This document shows positions 34,178 through 46,089 of a stretch of 64,000 nucleotides of DNA, piece after piece. Made by a program: the position numbers and the translations under genes. Every line of letters starts with the position of its first letter. Position 1 is the stretch's first letter. A model generated the notes under the pieces. It worked only from the letters and a program-made list of their open reading frames with translations. It did no database searches and was not told where the DNA came from. The DNA is from Pachyseris speciosa. Taxonomy: Eukaryota; Cnidaria; Anthozoa; Scleractinia; Pachyseridae. Location of the stretch: assembly GCA_016490735.1 (NCBI GenBank), contig JAEMWC010000003.1:3397501-3461500 (forward strand), written 5' to 3'.

Positions 34178-34870
34178 TGTTATAAGCTCAATTTTCTTGT
34201 GCTCCGTAGTAGTCAGCAGGGCTCAAAACCAACGTATTTCATTGTAAAAGATATTTAAAAAAGGGTAAACGTTAAGTCAAACGTGAATACTATATATTAC
34301 TTTGAACATTAAAAAAAGCCGGACACGAGAAGGCGAACAGCCATCGAGTCCAGAAGCGTGGCTTCATCGTGTTGTTGTGAAAGGTAGGTTAATCCAAATC
34401 TTTGAGAGCTTTAAACTAATAATTTCACTAACTAAACTTGAGTACAGTTGAAGACATTTATCGAAATACCGTTCTTCCATCATTAAAATACGGGCGTCAC
34501 GATTCAATAAGTAAGTGTATTCCATGTGAAAAGACAATGAGAGAGTTAACGTGCCTTCACGCCGTAGTCGCCCCTAAACACACGAGAGAAATCACTGTGG
34601 AAATTGTACAACTATTTTCAGGTTATGTTTACTCGCTTACCGTTCGTTTTCCAAACCGACAAGCACGACACTCGCGAGTTTTTACTCTACAGCTCAGCCA
34701 CTGATAACAATAATAATAATAATAATATTAATATACGCGAAAAGATTACTCAATTTTGATTGGCTAAAGGAGCAGTGCAGTTTTGCTGCAAAAACGAGTA
34801 ACATCGGCGCAAAGTTGTAACACAGTACAATTACAAATGTATTTTGTTTGGTTTAGAAACAATAGAAATT
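34178..34870. other. Non-coding stretch
   Basis: Short (AAT)n near 34706-34727. No exon or RNA gene recognised. Confidence 0.35.
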
Positions 34871-34877
34871 TGAATTA

Positions 34878-35307
34878 GGGTCTGATTACATGGCGATTTC
34901 AGCCCGGGCTGAAATTTCACCCCGCTCCCGGGATGAATTTGTTTTTTGCGATTACATTAAGAATCTCAGCCTGGGTTGAAGCTTCATCCTGGGCATTAGG
35001 CTGTGCCACCAATCCCACCTCACACCCCACCCCACCCCACCCCTTCCCACTGCCTCTTCACTCTACGAGGCCCAGTTCCTTCTCGGCTCTTCCAATTTGC
35101 ACAAAAGCAAAATGGCATCACAAATACCATCACTGCACATGCCCAAACACAAACCGGGCTGGAAATTTCAGCCAGGGTTGAAATTAAGCCCGGGATGAAA
35201 TTCTCTTCATGTAATCGCAAACGTATTTTTAAGAAGACTAGTTCTGGAAGCCGAAATGAAATTTCAGCCAGGTTAAACGGGCTGAAATTCGCCATGTAAT
35301 CAGGCCC
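34878..35307. mobile_element. PIF/Harbinger-type MITE, 430 bp
   Basis: Terminal inverted repeats GGGTCTGATTACATGGCGAT and the complement ending ATGTAATCAGGCCC, flanked by TTA on both sides (34875-34877, 35308-35310). A 3-bp TTA duplication and GG-initial ends are characteristic of PIF/Harbinger. The interior repeats gaaatttcagcc and cccggg(a/c)tgaa words in both orientations. No transposase is present. Confidence 0.85.
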
Positions 35308-35310
35308 TTA

Positions 35311-35867
35311 GCCAATCAAATCGTAGCTGTTTCTATAGCAACAGGCTCGCGGTAAGTTTGAGTCATGTTAAAAGTTGTGAAAAAAAAAACAATGGCCGGG
35401 GTTTTGAGCAGGTCTTCTTTCGCAAAGGAGCTGAAAACAGCTCTAAAAATGATTCACAGTGTGAAAAGCACTGCTTTTTGGTTGTCTGTCTGGAGAAAGT
35501 GATATCTAGAGCGGGGATTTACCGGCGAAATCGAAAATTGTGAGTCCGTTGAACTTATATAACTCTTTGCTCAAGCCATTTTACGCCGAGAAAGCAAAGG
35601 CAAACGAGACGAAGATTTTGAACCAGAAATACTGAAGGTAATGCTTATGCAGCACTTGATAGATAGAAAAACAAAGTAGCCTTATAGCTATAGCCTACCA
35701 CTTTTCAGTCAGTTTTTGCGGCTTAAAAAACTTTAAAAACGTTGACAAAACTGTTGGCTTTCACCAACTTGTGATGATGAATACATTATTTTTGTACGAC
35801 CTGCGTTGCTTATGCAACACAATATTTTTTCGTGTATATTATTAATATAATTATACGTAGTCAAATT

Positions 35868-35898
<31 letters not shown>

Positions 35899-36230
35899 CC
35901 TTGTAAAGTTTGTAAAGACAACAAATTGCAGTCGTCCTATGGGCTTGTGCAATTTATAGTTACAACACTTGTAAAAAAATATTAAAAAGAAGAAGGAGAA
36001 AAAGAGAAACGTAAGAAAAAAAGGTGTTATAAGCAGAAATCAAACCCGCAACATCTGTATCCCAAGCGGTAACAATGACCTTTTGGCCACGGCATTTCGC
36101 ATAACTACAGACATAAAAATGGTATATTTATTCCAAATCACTATTTAGTTAGCGCTTAAGTTTGCGCAGAAACGCCGGAAGTGAGCTTTGTGGATGGAAC
36201 ACAACGAAATTTAAAACGACAAAGAAGAAC
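35311..36230. other. Non-coding stretch
   Basis: Nothing recognisable; AT-rich with a purine-rich tract near 35985-36025. Confidence 0.35.
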
Positions 36231-36371
36231 TAACGACATTTTAAGACTCGGGCTTGCCAAGGGGCGCCCGAATAATGAAGGGCTTTCGGAAAAGGAGCGC
36301 ATATCGCTTTTTCAATCCAAGTCTTGGCATACAGATTAGTTATGGCATCGGAGATGAAGTTGTGATTTCAG

Positions 36372-36408
36372 GGCCTGACACCATTCACAGACTGTATGCC
36401 AAAGGAGA
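36372..36408 (+). CDS. Candidate small exon, unrecognised
   Basis: Acceptor gtgatttcag is followed by 37 bases reading (G)PDTIHRLYAKGE and then a donor gtgagt. The frame is also open upstream of the acceptor (GDEVVISGPDTIHRLYAKGE), so the block may instead be part of a longer exon. Together with 36797-36863 and 38234-38293 it may mark a plus-strand gene, though the phases of the three do not join cleanly. Confidence 0.2.
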
Positions 36409-36796
36409 GTGAGTTCAGAGATATTTTCGATTTTAAGGCACCCTCCTTAAAGTTAGCCCTCGGTCAAACTTCAAATAAGAGTTGTTCTCTAATGACAAGG
36501 TTTTTACGTTGAGAGCTGACAGCTGATACGTTATTTGTGAGTTTGTGAGTCTACAAAGTCACTTTAGGATATACTGAGAAATAGGTTTGTAATTAGAAGC
36601 AATTGGGTGTATCGGTTTGCCGGAGATCAAAGACACTCAGCGCTGACCAGCCTTAAAAAAGACATAAACTTTCCTAATAAATGAAATAAAATCATTCAAT
36701 TAATTCACAATTCACTAAAGTGATAATAAATAAACGGCCGATAGTAACGAAAGATGGAAGCGACAGTCTCAATTTTCTGCTGTATTTTCTATATAG

Positions 36797-36863
36797 GTTG
36801 CAGAATCCTTAGTTTTCCTACCACGCTTGCAACTGCAAAGAAGACTATTTCACGACTAGAGTG
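36797..36863 (+). CDS. Candidate exon related to the 30.5-31.3 kb duplication
   Basis: After acceptor ctatatag it begins GTTGCAGAATCC, as in the exon cores at 30837 and 31192, and it ends at a strong donor (GTG|gtaagt). One frame reads YHACNCKEDYFTTRV up to the donor, similar to FKFYKKDHLRTRL at 31.2 kb. The front of that frame has a stop, so it may be a pseudo-exon. Confidence 0.25.
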
Positions 36864-37024
36864 GTAAGTGAAGTGCTGGGCCGTTTGAAAGTTGAGGGTC
36901 AATGCCATTACTTGAGACCCTCTGCAATCGTAGGACTCGGTGCAGAAAGTGCGCAATTGATGATTTATTGGCCTTAAAATCGATCACATTTCCATTAAAT
37001 TCGCTTATCTTTAATTTGGCCGAC

Positions 37025-37392
37025 ATAACCACAGGGAGCAGAGGAGTCCTGTGAGACCTTAATTCCAGTTAAATTCACCGTACAATTGCAGCGCGAATTG
37101 ATCTTGTCGATTTGAATCACCGTACGTGACCATGTTACGCTGATGTCACGCTGCTGTTGAAAGCCTATCCGTGACAATCGTCGGGCGACAATTCCCGAAA
37201 GCGAAGCTTTCCGTACGACGAGGCACGAAGTGCCGAGAGTAAGAAAAGAGACCACTGTCAGTCACCACTAGCGATAAGCACACTGTATGAGGATAGGATT
37301 TCAACAGCAGCGTTGACAGCTACAGCAGCGTAACACGATCGTTTGTTTGCTGTCTGATCACGTACGTACAGTGAGTCTAACCAGGAAGATCA
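37025..37392 (+). mobile_element. Second copy of the split-MITE family
   Basis: Left terminal repeat CACAGGGAGCAGAGGAGTCC at about 37025-37045 is followed without interruption by the internal inverted-repeat part that at 26.4-29.5 kb is split. The right terminal repeat is missing: similarity ends after aaccaggaagat at about 37392. It acts as the reference for the uninterrupted structure. Confidence 0.65.
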
Positions 37393-37713
37393 AATAAATC
37401 AACCATGCGTCGGATCGTTTTTGTTTTTGGCAAAAGTCATAGGCTGATTTGTCGAATTTTAGCCCTTTAACTCCTTAGACCACAAAATTAAAATAAAATA
37501 ATACGGACCTGCGTTTCCATGCAAAGTGAAAGTTTGAATTTAATGCCAGATGGCGACTGACGCTCTTTTTGCACTAAAATATTCAATTGACGAACATTGT
37601 TACCATCCGTCACCAACGACACATACATGTACCAATCGGTGATACGTGTTTTAATGTTTTCCTATCTGAATGTTTCCCTCAATGGAATAAAGACTTTGAA
37701 CCTCCTGTTCTCA

Positions 37714-38160
37714 CAGGGGCACCCAACGACAAGTTTCGGTAGATATCTGTTCGGAGGAGGGTAATTCGCCTTGTGCTTTCGGCATCGATTAAAGAATGCA
37801 CTCGGATTTTCGAAGCTAAAACGTGGCCTAAAAGATTCGCAATTGGGAAATCATAGCCCCTGAGGCTTTCAAAAAAGTCATAATTGCTGTTTTTGGCAGC
37901 CGAAAACGTCAACTAGCATTTTCGGAAAGAAAATAGTTCACTAGAAAGTTCGTGGAAAGGTCATTTCACCTTGCATTTTCTCAAAGGAAGATTTTGTTCC
38001 CTAAAATTTTCGGGCAATTAGAATTTCAGCTAGGGAATCCGAACAGATAAACTTCTTCTAGCTTATAAAAACATCGCTTTAAACAGACTTCAAACACCAT
38101 AAGGTACTTTAAAATGCCTTTCTACAGCTTTTAGTTGATTTGGCTCGTTGGGTGCCCCTG
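37714..38160. mobile_element. 447-bp MITE with 6-bp target duplication, copy 2
   Basis: Begins CAGGGGCACCCAACGACAAG and ends CTCGTTGGGTGCCCCTG, with the exact flanks TTCTCA (37708-37713 and 38161-38166). It is full length and in opposite orientation to the copy at 19102-19549. Two independent 6-bp duplications fix the target size of this family. Confidence 0.9.
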
Positions 38161-38233
38161 TTCTCAGCAGTAAGCAGTAAAGGTGTTCAATTCAGGTTTC
38201 AAAAGATATGTATCTCTTTTGTCAATCTTTTAG

Positions 38234-38293
38234 GGTACAGTCTTCGTGACCATAGAGGAATAAATAAAAAACGGTTCTTTCGTAACATAGACG
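38234..38293 (+). CDS. Candidate 60-bp exon, unrecognised
   Basis: Acceptor gtcaatcttttag and donor gtaagtta flank 60 bases with only one open frame, phase 1 in and phase 1 out, reading YSLRDHRGINKKRFFRNID. No family is recognised; it could belong to the same putative gene as 36.4-36.9 kb. Confidence 0.25.
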
Positions 38294-40370
38294 GTAAGTT
38301 AGTTACACTGAAGTTGTGATTTAATTAAATTCTTGTCAAATATAATCCAGTTATCATGTTACCATTTTTTTTAACAATTAACATTACATTTATGTACTCC
38401 GAAGCGAACTCCACATGTTTTGTTTTATCAAACCCCCACCCCACTTCACAGCGGAATCATGGTTTGTTTTACTGAAAGACGTTTTTTCAGGGAAAAGAGG
38501 GAGGGGACATTAAAGCTGCAAGTAAACTAAATGGCCTTATTGATGTCAAAACGTCTTGATTTATTCCTTAATTAACTACAAGAAAGCCCTTTGGATGGAT
38601 TGCTTTGGTCGCTGTTGGATATGTAGTCTTATTTTCCAATTATTGCTCGGTTTTGCGCCCTGGAAACTGGTTTACTGGATTAGAAGACACACTTAAGCAA
38701 TATACCACAGGTTTGTATGGTTTATAGGCTGATAAACCACGCGGGATGTTGGAAGAACACTCGTAATACATCATTCAGAGCCTTTCATGCCTTTTACATA
38801 AAGAGTGCCCAGAGAGACGCCAAAGGCGCAAACATCTAGTGGGGTCTGGTTACAATTTGACCTTCCAGAATATTTTTATGTCTTATTTGTCAGTTGGCTC
38901 GGTTTCCTTTGTTCTTTTCAGGGGGAATATATTACATAACCCCTGATAATAATTCACTGTCTGAGAAGTTGGTGGCGGCTTCGATTAAAACAGGGGAGTG
39001 CGGGGCTGAAACAATAGCTGATAACAATATATATTTTCCCTTTAACATATCCCCCTGCTCATATTCCCTTCGACTTAGTCTTCCATTCATGTAAATTATA
39101 AAGAAAAAAGGAACAAACACAGACGAAATGTCAAACAGTTACCGACCACGCGGCAGTCTTTCGTGTGTTAGCTGGTATCTATTCACTGTTGCGTTTAGCA
39201 GCCTCTTCGTCGGTAACGACTTGTATACCGCTTTTTTCCCCTTTCTCTCCTCCATAACTTCTTGGTAGGGCTTACTCCCTGCAACGACACTGGTAGTGGG
39301 GTGGCCTTCAAGCAATAAATCATTTTCTCCAGGTTGAATATATCACACACCCCCTCGTTCCTGGTAAAGAACCCTTACGTATTAAGGGGATTGAAAATGC
39401 CCTATCCTGCATCTTTCAGGGAATAGCTATCTAATAATTATAGACATGGCAAAATGCTCAATAGTACATAACTTAACTTTGTTATTTTGATCACATGCCG
39501 TGCCAATCGGCATTAACGTTTAGTTTTTACAAGTTTCAGTTTGCTTGCATGGGTGACAAAAAAAAAACTAAACAAAACAAAAACAGAAAACACGCTGTTT
39601 TGACTTGCGTGACGTGAAAACCAACAATTGGTTAGTAATGGAAATTCTTGGTCTTATAAGTGAGAATAGGGAATCTCACAGTCCAATGTTTGTTTTAAAA
39701 TATTTTTTTCATGGCCAATTGATCATGAGGAGAAATAGTGGACACGAAAGGAGCGGAGTTAATTTGTAGCGCTTCATTGCCCTGCAAATCAAAGTAGGCT
39801 AAGTCATTGACGATCGAGGAAAGAATTTGGAGGGGTATTCGTCTAGGGCTGCGCAACCTTGCTATACACGATTTAATCCAAGACAGAGAGCAAAGACAAA
39901 GACAATGAAATGATATTTTGTATTTCGCGCTATTTAAAGTCCCAGGTTAACTCGGTTGGAGGAAATGAGATGTCTTTTCAAACCTGGGAACAAAAGAGGT
40001 TACTAAGCTAACATGGCTGCCCGAGCGATTAGAAGGGGTTCACCGCGATAAACTTGCTTCCCCGGATATCGACATAACAACAGAAATTTAAGCGGAAATG
40101 TGCCAGGAAACCGTGGCAGATATTTATATCAAAGGATTTTGTCAGTTGTGGCTCGAAAACATGAATCCCAGAGGGAAAAACAGACGCACCTTTTGGCACT
40201 CGCCTCTAAATGTCCCAGGAAATCGGATGAGAAAGGACCTCAATAGTGTGATGTTGCAGACAACATGTCGGGATCCTTGCAGCCTAACACGTAATCACGT
40301 GATCGATATGTGTGCTACCATCCTAATTTTTTGCAGCATCGCTAAGGCAACTGAGCACTTTTACTCCGAT
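38294..40370. other. Non-coding stretch
   Basis: No supported gene. Two related phrases, cttttcagggggaatatatt near 38916 and tctccaggttgaatatatca near 39327, may be parts of a diverged repeat. Confidence 0.35.
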
Positions 40371-40371
40371 A

Positions 40372-40745
40372 GATGCCCATGGGGGACGGGGAGGCTCTGC
40401 CCCGAGGTCCGGCCTCTTACCCTTTTGTATACCATTTTTGACAGAAAAGGTACCCCTTTCGTATACCTTCCATTGGAAACTGGTACTCCTTTCACAAGAA
40501 GTCTTCTTGTCATTTAAATTAAAACAATGTCAGTACAGTCAAGGTATGTGTGTTTGAAATAATATTATTATTTTAATGAAAGGCCCTTTTAAATACCTAA
40601 ATGGCAGATTTCCCTACCCTTTCATATACTTCTGCTCGTGACATTCCTACCCTGAAGCGTGAAAAAGGAACCCCTTTCGGGCGGAGTCTCCTTGTATAGG
40701 CCATTACAGGGAGTACCCCTCCCCACTCCCCCAGGAGAGATGCAA
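40372..40745. repeat. Interspersed repeat with CCCCTTTCGTATACC motifs
   Basis: Starts near tgcccatgggggacggggag and ends near tacccctccccactccccca, which are roughly inverted relatives. Inside, phrases such as ggtacccctttcgtatacct recur with changes (40449, 40482, 40610, 40668). Open frames here are not taken as genes. Confidence 0.45.
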
Positions 40746-42010
40746 AGTTCTTTGTACAATATTTTTAATCAATGAAGAGGTGAGAACAGATTTTATCTTG
40801 TGGCCCATACAAGGTCTCTTAGAAAATCTCTTTTATTGCATTGCACAATCTTAATCCCACATCTAGTGTGGCTGTGTGTCCAAGATTTCTCTACATAAAA
40901 ACAATTGTTTGGTAAAAATTGACATGTTTTAATGCCATACCTTCAATATGTTTTTATGAACTAAACAGCAGCAGCCAGTAGCATCATGATGCCATGAAAA
41001 TGCCATGATTTAGCTTTGAATAACATTTCTACTGTATTTACGTGGTCTTTAAACCATGAAAATGTCAAAGCCAACGTGTACTTGAAATTGGTTTTAGCTT
41101 GTAAAAAAATTATACTTGCAGTACTGATAATTGCATTAATCGTTCATAAAATCAGCATATAAGGCAACTCCCTAACATGATGTGTTTTTTTACCATAATA
41201 TACCAACCTCACAATAATCTGTCAAGGTCTTGAAAGAGTTTAATAGATTATTCACCAAGACACCCTTACATTATTTACAAAAATAATGGTTTATCTTTTT
41301 CGGGTCTATATACTGTTTTTTAGTTGCTCTCCTTGCTAAATTAATTTCACATCCTCAGAATAGGTCTATACAAGAATATCTTGTGTAGGGTTTAGAGCAA
41401 TACATTTAGATTAGATTTTACCTACAGCTACAGAAATAAACAGAAAAATTGCCTTGAGAGAGCCCAATTTAAGTGTACATTAAGGTGAACATGTCTGCAT
41501 CAATTATACTACATCATTGTGCAGTCAATGTACGGTGCACATACTACCCTCCAGCATTGTGTCTGCTACAGAAAACTAAATGGGCAAACAACGTTTGACC
41601 AACAACGTGAATGGAAAAAAATTTTGCTTATGATCACGGAAATACTTGTGTTAGACTGGTTGCTTTCGTTTTCGTTTTGCTAGGGCGTATGTGTTAAGGT
41701 TTATATATCACCTTTCATTTAGGATAAATGTAAATACGTTAAATTTGCATAGTTTAAGGTGAGTGTTATTGCTACTGTTGATTTTTTAGTGGAGTTAACT
41801 TAAATAAGAGGGTTTGCCGGCAAATATGCCATGGTGTCATAGAATACAATTCAGAAATCTGGATACCAAATGACATTTATCAGGATGTTACTTAAATAAA
41901 CGTTTTGTGTTGAGTTTGTTCTAACAAAACTGATTTCTCCCAAATAGCAAGGCTAACACTGCCAAATGTGTAAAAATGAAGGAAATGAATTTTTCAAGGC
42001 CATGATTAAA
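40746..42010. other. Non-coding stretch
   Basis: AT-rich sequence without recognisable exon or transposon end. Confidence 0.35.
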
Positions 42011-42480
42011 ATATAGATAGCCAGTTTTCAGGGGGCCTTTAATGTGTGTATAAAAGCTGGTTTCATATTGTTTTGAATCTCCCTTGGGGTACGTATAATC
42101 TTTCTACAACCAGGGACTGAAGACGGGGAGGGGCTGGTATGGCAAGCATATAGCCCTACAGGCTTTACCTCTTGATCTTAGCCGGATGTTTTAGCCCTAC
42201 CACCTTGAAATGGTCTCCTGACAACCATTTTGTACCAAAGTCTTGTGTTAAAGTGATCATGCACCCTATGTTTTAGATGCTAGTCCCTTGTGCTAGTTAC
42301 TGAAATATAGATAACCAGATTTCACGACCCCTTAAGGACTTTGAGTTTTTAATATGACTGCATAAAAGGTGGGTTCATAGTGTTTTGAATCTCCCCTGGG
42401 GTACATATCATCTGTTTACAACCATCTTGTATTAAAGTCTTGTATCAAAGTGATCACCGTATGTTTTGGATGGGCCTGTG
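42011..42480. repeat. Old tandem duplication, unit about 290 bp
   Basis: The order atatagatagccag ... gttttgaatctcccttgggg ... accaaagtcttgtgttaaag at 42013-42260 recurs as atatagataaccag ... gttttgaatctcccctgggg ... ttaaagtcttgtatcaaagt at 42304-42455. Many substitutions and gaps point to an old event. Confidence 0.6.
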
Positions 42481-45400
42481 TTAGATCAGGTTACATACAT
42501 CTTTTTCAAAAGACCATTTTACAAATTTGCATGCTCACAGACCATGCCTATGAATTGAAATGAGGCTGGCAGTGATCTTGTTGTGGTACAGACCTCACTG
42601 CATTTCTCATGTAAATCATGTTCTTATACAAACTAGTCCACATTATTTTACATGAGAAAGACAGAGGTTTGTTTCAAAACAAGGTCATCTCCAGCCTCAC
42701 TTCCACTCAAAGGCCAGGTCACTGAACACGTAACTGTAGAATGGGCTATTTGTGTTTGGTTGAGTAATTTTCAAACCAGCTTAATTTTTTGTATGTCCTA
42801 TATCTCGACGCCATGGCCATTATATACAGTTTAGAAGAAAGCAAATTTATTATCATTATATTCATCTCACATGTATATGACCAGCTACAAAGTTAATTAA
42901 GGTTGACACTTTTTTAGGATATCAAGGCACCACACTTGAAGGAAAAAAGAAGGATTAAGTTACAACATCTTGTGCTTTTAGTGCTCTGTAGACATAGCAG
43001 CTACAAAAGTGCCTGAGAAAATCACCTCTTCGTTGTGAATTTCCACAAGGGTCCTACCTGTTCAGGATGCTTCAGTATTTGAGTTATAACATGCTAGTAG
43101 TATATGTTAGTTATGTACATGTAACTGCAGCTTTCACAAATTATGTCTGGAAATAATCACTGAGTCAGAATTAAGCAATATCCAAGTGAGTTATGTGAAA
43201 ACAATTGTGCACTGTCACAGAACAGGATCATAGGAGAAATCAAATGGGTTGATTAGCAACTGTCATTTCTCACTATGACCTTTGGAATGAAGGATGTGAA
43301 TCATGTGACCGTTATACACCTGGGTGCTATTCTCAAGTCACCATCAAACTAAAACTACATGGTTAAAACATCCACCCCTGTTTGTAAGGAGAAAGAGGAA
43401 TAGGGAATTATAATTAAATGCAGCGATCAATTCAAACATTTTCACTCCACCGTGGCTTCTTATTTCCACATATTTATTTATTTATTTATTTATGTTTTAC
43501 TCTAATGTACTGATTATTCATAGTGTAAATATTTGAGTTGAGTTAAATAAATTTGATATCATTTGATTTGATTTCATCATGTTACATTGTACTCCTAGAG
43601 CTGCTAGAGATGCTTTTTAACCCTTTAATTCCCAATAGTGACCAGGGCCAAAATTATCCCAGCAATATAACTATTGAGAAGTTTACCCAACTTTTCTCAA
43701 CTGATGCCATGTGAAACATATATATACATCAGGGTATAAAGGGTTAAAGTACCTAAAGGCTACATGTGTATAAAAAAAAACTCCTTAATAATTCATGAAG
43801 GAAATACAAAAAAAATTAATTTTGAATGAGTGTCTTCATATCTGATAAAGACACGGCTAAATTTTCCATCCGATTTTCAAGGCCAAAACAACCCAAATGC
43901 TAACTTTTAGTGTGAGAATGAATAGATGCATGTACAGTATAGTTTTTAAGATGTTCAGTAAATTCACAATTTGTGTTTTATCAAGTCCTAAAACACTCGG
44001 CTGTGCCCTGTGTTTTAAACTTGATAAAACACTTCTGCTCATTTATTATTAAACATTACATAATGATTAGTAGTTTTATATCTTAACATAATTATTCAGA
44101 AATCATCCAAACCACAAACTTTAATGTCAAACTACCAACGTAGCAGTAAAAGTGCGGCTGTTGTGAAACTCGTTTTGATTATTCATCCAATTGCCAACAC
44201 TGCAACACCTGGAGTCTCTTACCCAAAAGGGAAGCTAAAAGGTTGCAAAAATCTCCTAACTGATTTAATATTTCTACTGGAATCAACGCTCACATACCCT
44301 TTTGTTAGCAAGCTTGATCATGCTTAGACCAACAGGTTCCTGATTAAAAACACTGTATTGAAACATTGGTAGTCATTCTGTGATTTCTACTCTAACTGGA
44401 GTCGTTACTAATCGAGAATGTTAAATTAAACTGAGGCCAGCGAATAATAATGATGTTATACTCTTTAAGAAGGATTCCAAGGCTATTTTACGGCTGAACT
44501 TTTACGTTAAATTTTGCCCTAAACTTAACTGGCCCTAATCTCTAACTTAACCCATACTGAGAACACAACACTCTTTAGGCAGATATTAATTTAAATGGCC
44601 TACCCTGGCAGCGACTATAAACTCATTTTTTTCTGTTGACTTGTGACTGATGATGACTCAAGAGAGTTGTCATTGAGTCGTTGAGATGCGAGCGTTTTTC
44701 AAATGATACCCGCTACGAGCAAAAGGAAGTGGACTGATGCCACGACCGTTCGTATGTCTGCCATATTGCATGATGGCACACTCGAACCGTTCCTTACTTT
44801 GATTTGGTCGTTTAACTTAGGCTTTGTCTTCTTCCCTCACTCGGGTTAGCTAAAGTGCACCTATTGGACAAGTGGGGAGACACTTGGTAGCGTCAGCTCC
44901 ACGTTCCTCGTCCTTAATTTCTTGTTCCCTTCTTTGATAGCTGTGAAGCGCATGCGCATTAGCGCAACAGATATTCGCCTCCCACTACTATTAGAGATAT
45001 ACGGTTTCAAATTATAAATAGGCAAGTGATCTAATTCCGTTGTCAGTGAATAATCGCCGAGCACTGGGAGGTGAGGATGGCCACCTCTGAATCCCTATAG
45101 GGCTCCATGCGTGTCTTTCATTACCTGGCATTAGGGAGTCTTTTTCACTGGGACGACCTAAGGTGGTTTCGGCCACGCGCTGGGGGCCCAAGTGAATAAC
45201 TGGGGGTGCTCAGTGTGTGACACTCGCACACGCAAGTGTGCATATCGGCTGCTTCGGCGGCCACGACCACCTGCTTGGTCAGCAGTTAAAGTCCCAATTG
45301 GGTAACTTCCCAATTGGGCAACAACAGCCACGAGCACCCCCGACGAGGGTTTTGTCATTTTTTTTTTCATCTGAAGTTTTTGTGTATCAGGTATCGACTC

Positions 45401-45774
45401 TGGTACCCCTTTTGTCGTTTTGAGCTGCACAGCTGCTCTTCTATTTTCCTTATTGTTTCGGATTAAGCGCTGGGGTATTATCTTCCCGTAATTCCCATGG
45501 GCCGAGTAACAAAAAAGTTGCTTTATTTGCATTGTCGCGACTAGAGAAAAAAGTGAAAACTACAGTGGCTCATATAGGACAATGCTAAATGGATTTTTAT
45601 TGAAAAATCCTTAACTCGTATTTTCATCATGATAATCCAACATTTTTACGAAAACGCGCAGCGCGGTCTTGAAACGAATTTGGATGTAAAGGGGAAACAT
45701 TCAACAAAGATTTCATCCTGAACATTAAATCTGTCTACAAGCTGACTGAAACCTTTCAATATGTACACTTCACC
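42481..45774. other. Non-coding stretch with a small hairpin
   Basis: A hairpin at 43976-44030 pairs gttttatcaagtcctaaaacac with gtgttttaaacttgataaaac. A (TTTA)n tract lies at about 43472-43494. No gene is supported; the frame at 45158-45532 shows only low-complexity features. Confidence 0.35.
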
Positions 45775-46075
45775 TCATACCACCACACCACTACTCGTTA
45801 CAAAGCGTGCTGCAGTCAGTGGCTTATAATTGTGGAACGTTTCGTGTGCCTTGCTCGCTAAGTGTGTGATCGTTCCTTCTTCTTGTGGTACATTTGTGTA
45901 CAAGCTAGAAACGTCCATCGAAACTAAACTTGTGTCTAGGCATGTCTTTGACTTCTTTATGAAAATGATAAAATCAGTTGTATCCTTTTTACAAGAAGAT
46001 CGTTGTTTTTGTGCAATAGGCTGGAACAATGTATCCAAAAAAGAGGAAAGTCTCCCAGTAGGGCCGTAACAACCT
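45775..46075 (-). pseudogene. Penelope-like RT fragment (N-terminal palm)
   Basis: The minus-strand frame reads GRLSSFLDTLFQPIAQKQRS, then LVSMDVSSLYTNVPQEEGTI. The DVSSLYTN(V/I)PQEEG block contains the first catalytic Asp of Penelope-like reverse transcriptases. The frame ends at about 45775 before the YxDD block, and upstream it stops being recognisable near 46090. It is a short, dead fragment of the classical Penelope type, distinct from the 26.9-28.5 kb element. Confidence 0.75.
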
Positions 46076-46089
46076 GGGATGTTCTATCA

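Noticed and set aside
40098..40517. 139-residue plus-strand frame
   Set aside because: Its second half lies in an interspersed repeat and the first half has no recognisable features.
44640..44700. Possible hammerhead (ctgatgatgactcaagag)
   Set aside because: No GAAAC follows a pairable stem II at the right distance.
45158..45532. 124-residue minus-strand frame
   Set aside because: Low-complexity, no domain, start or splice support.
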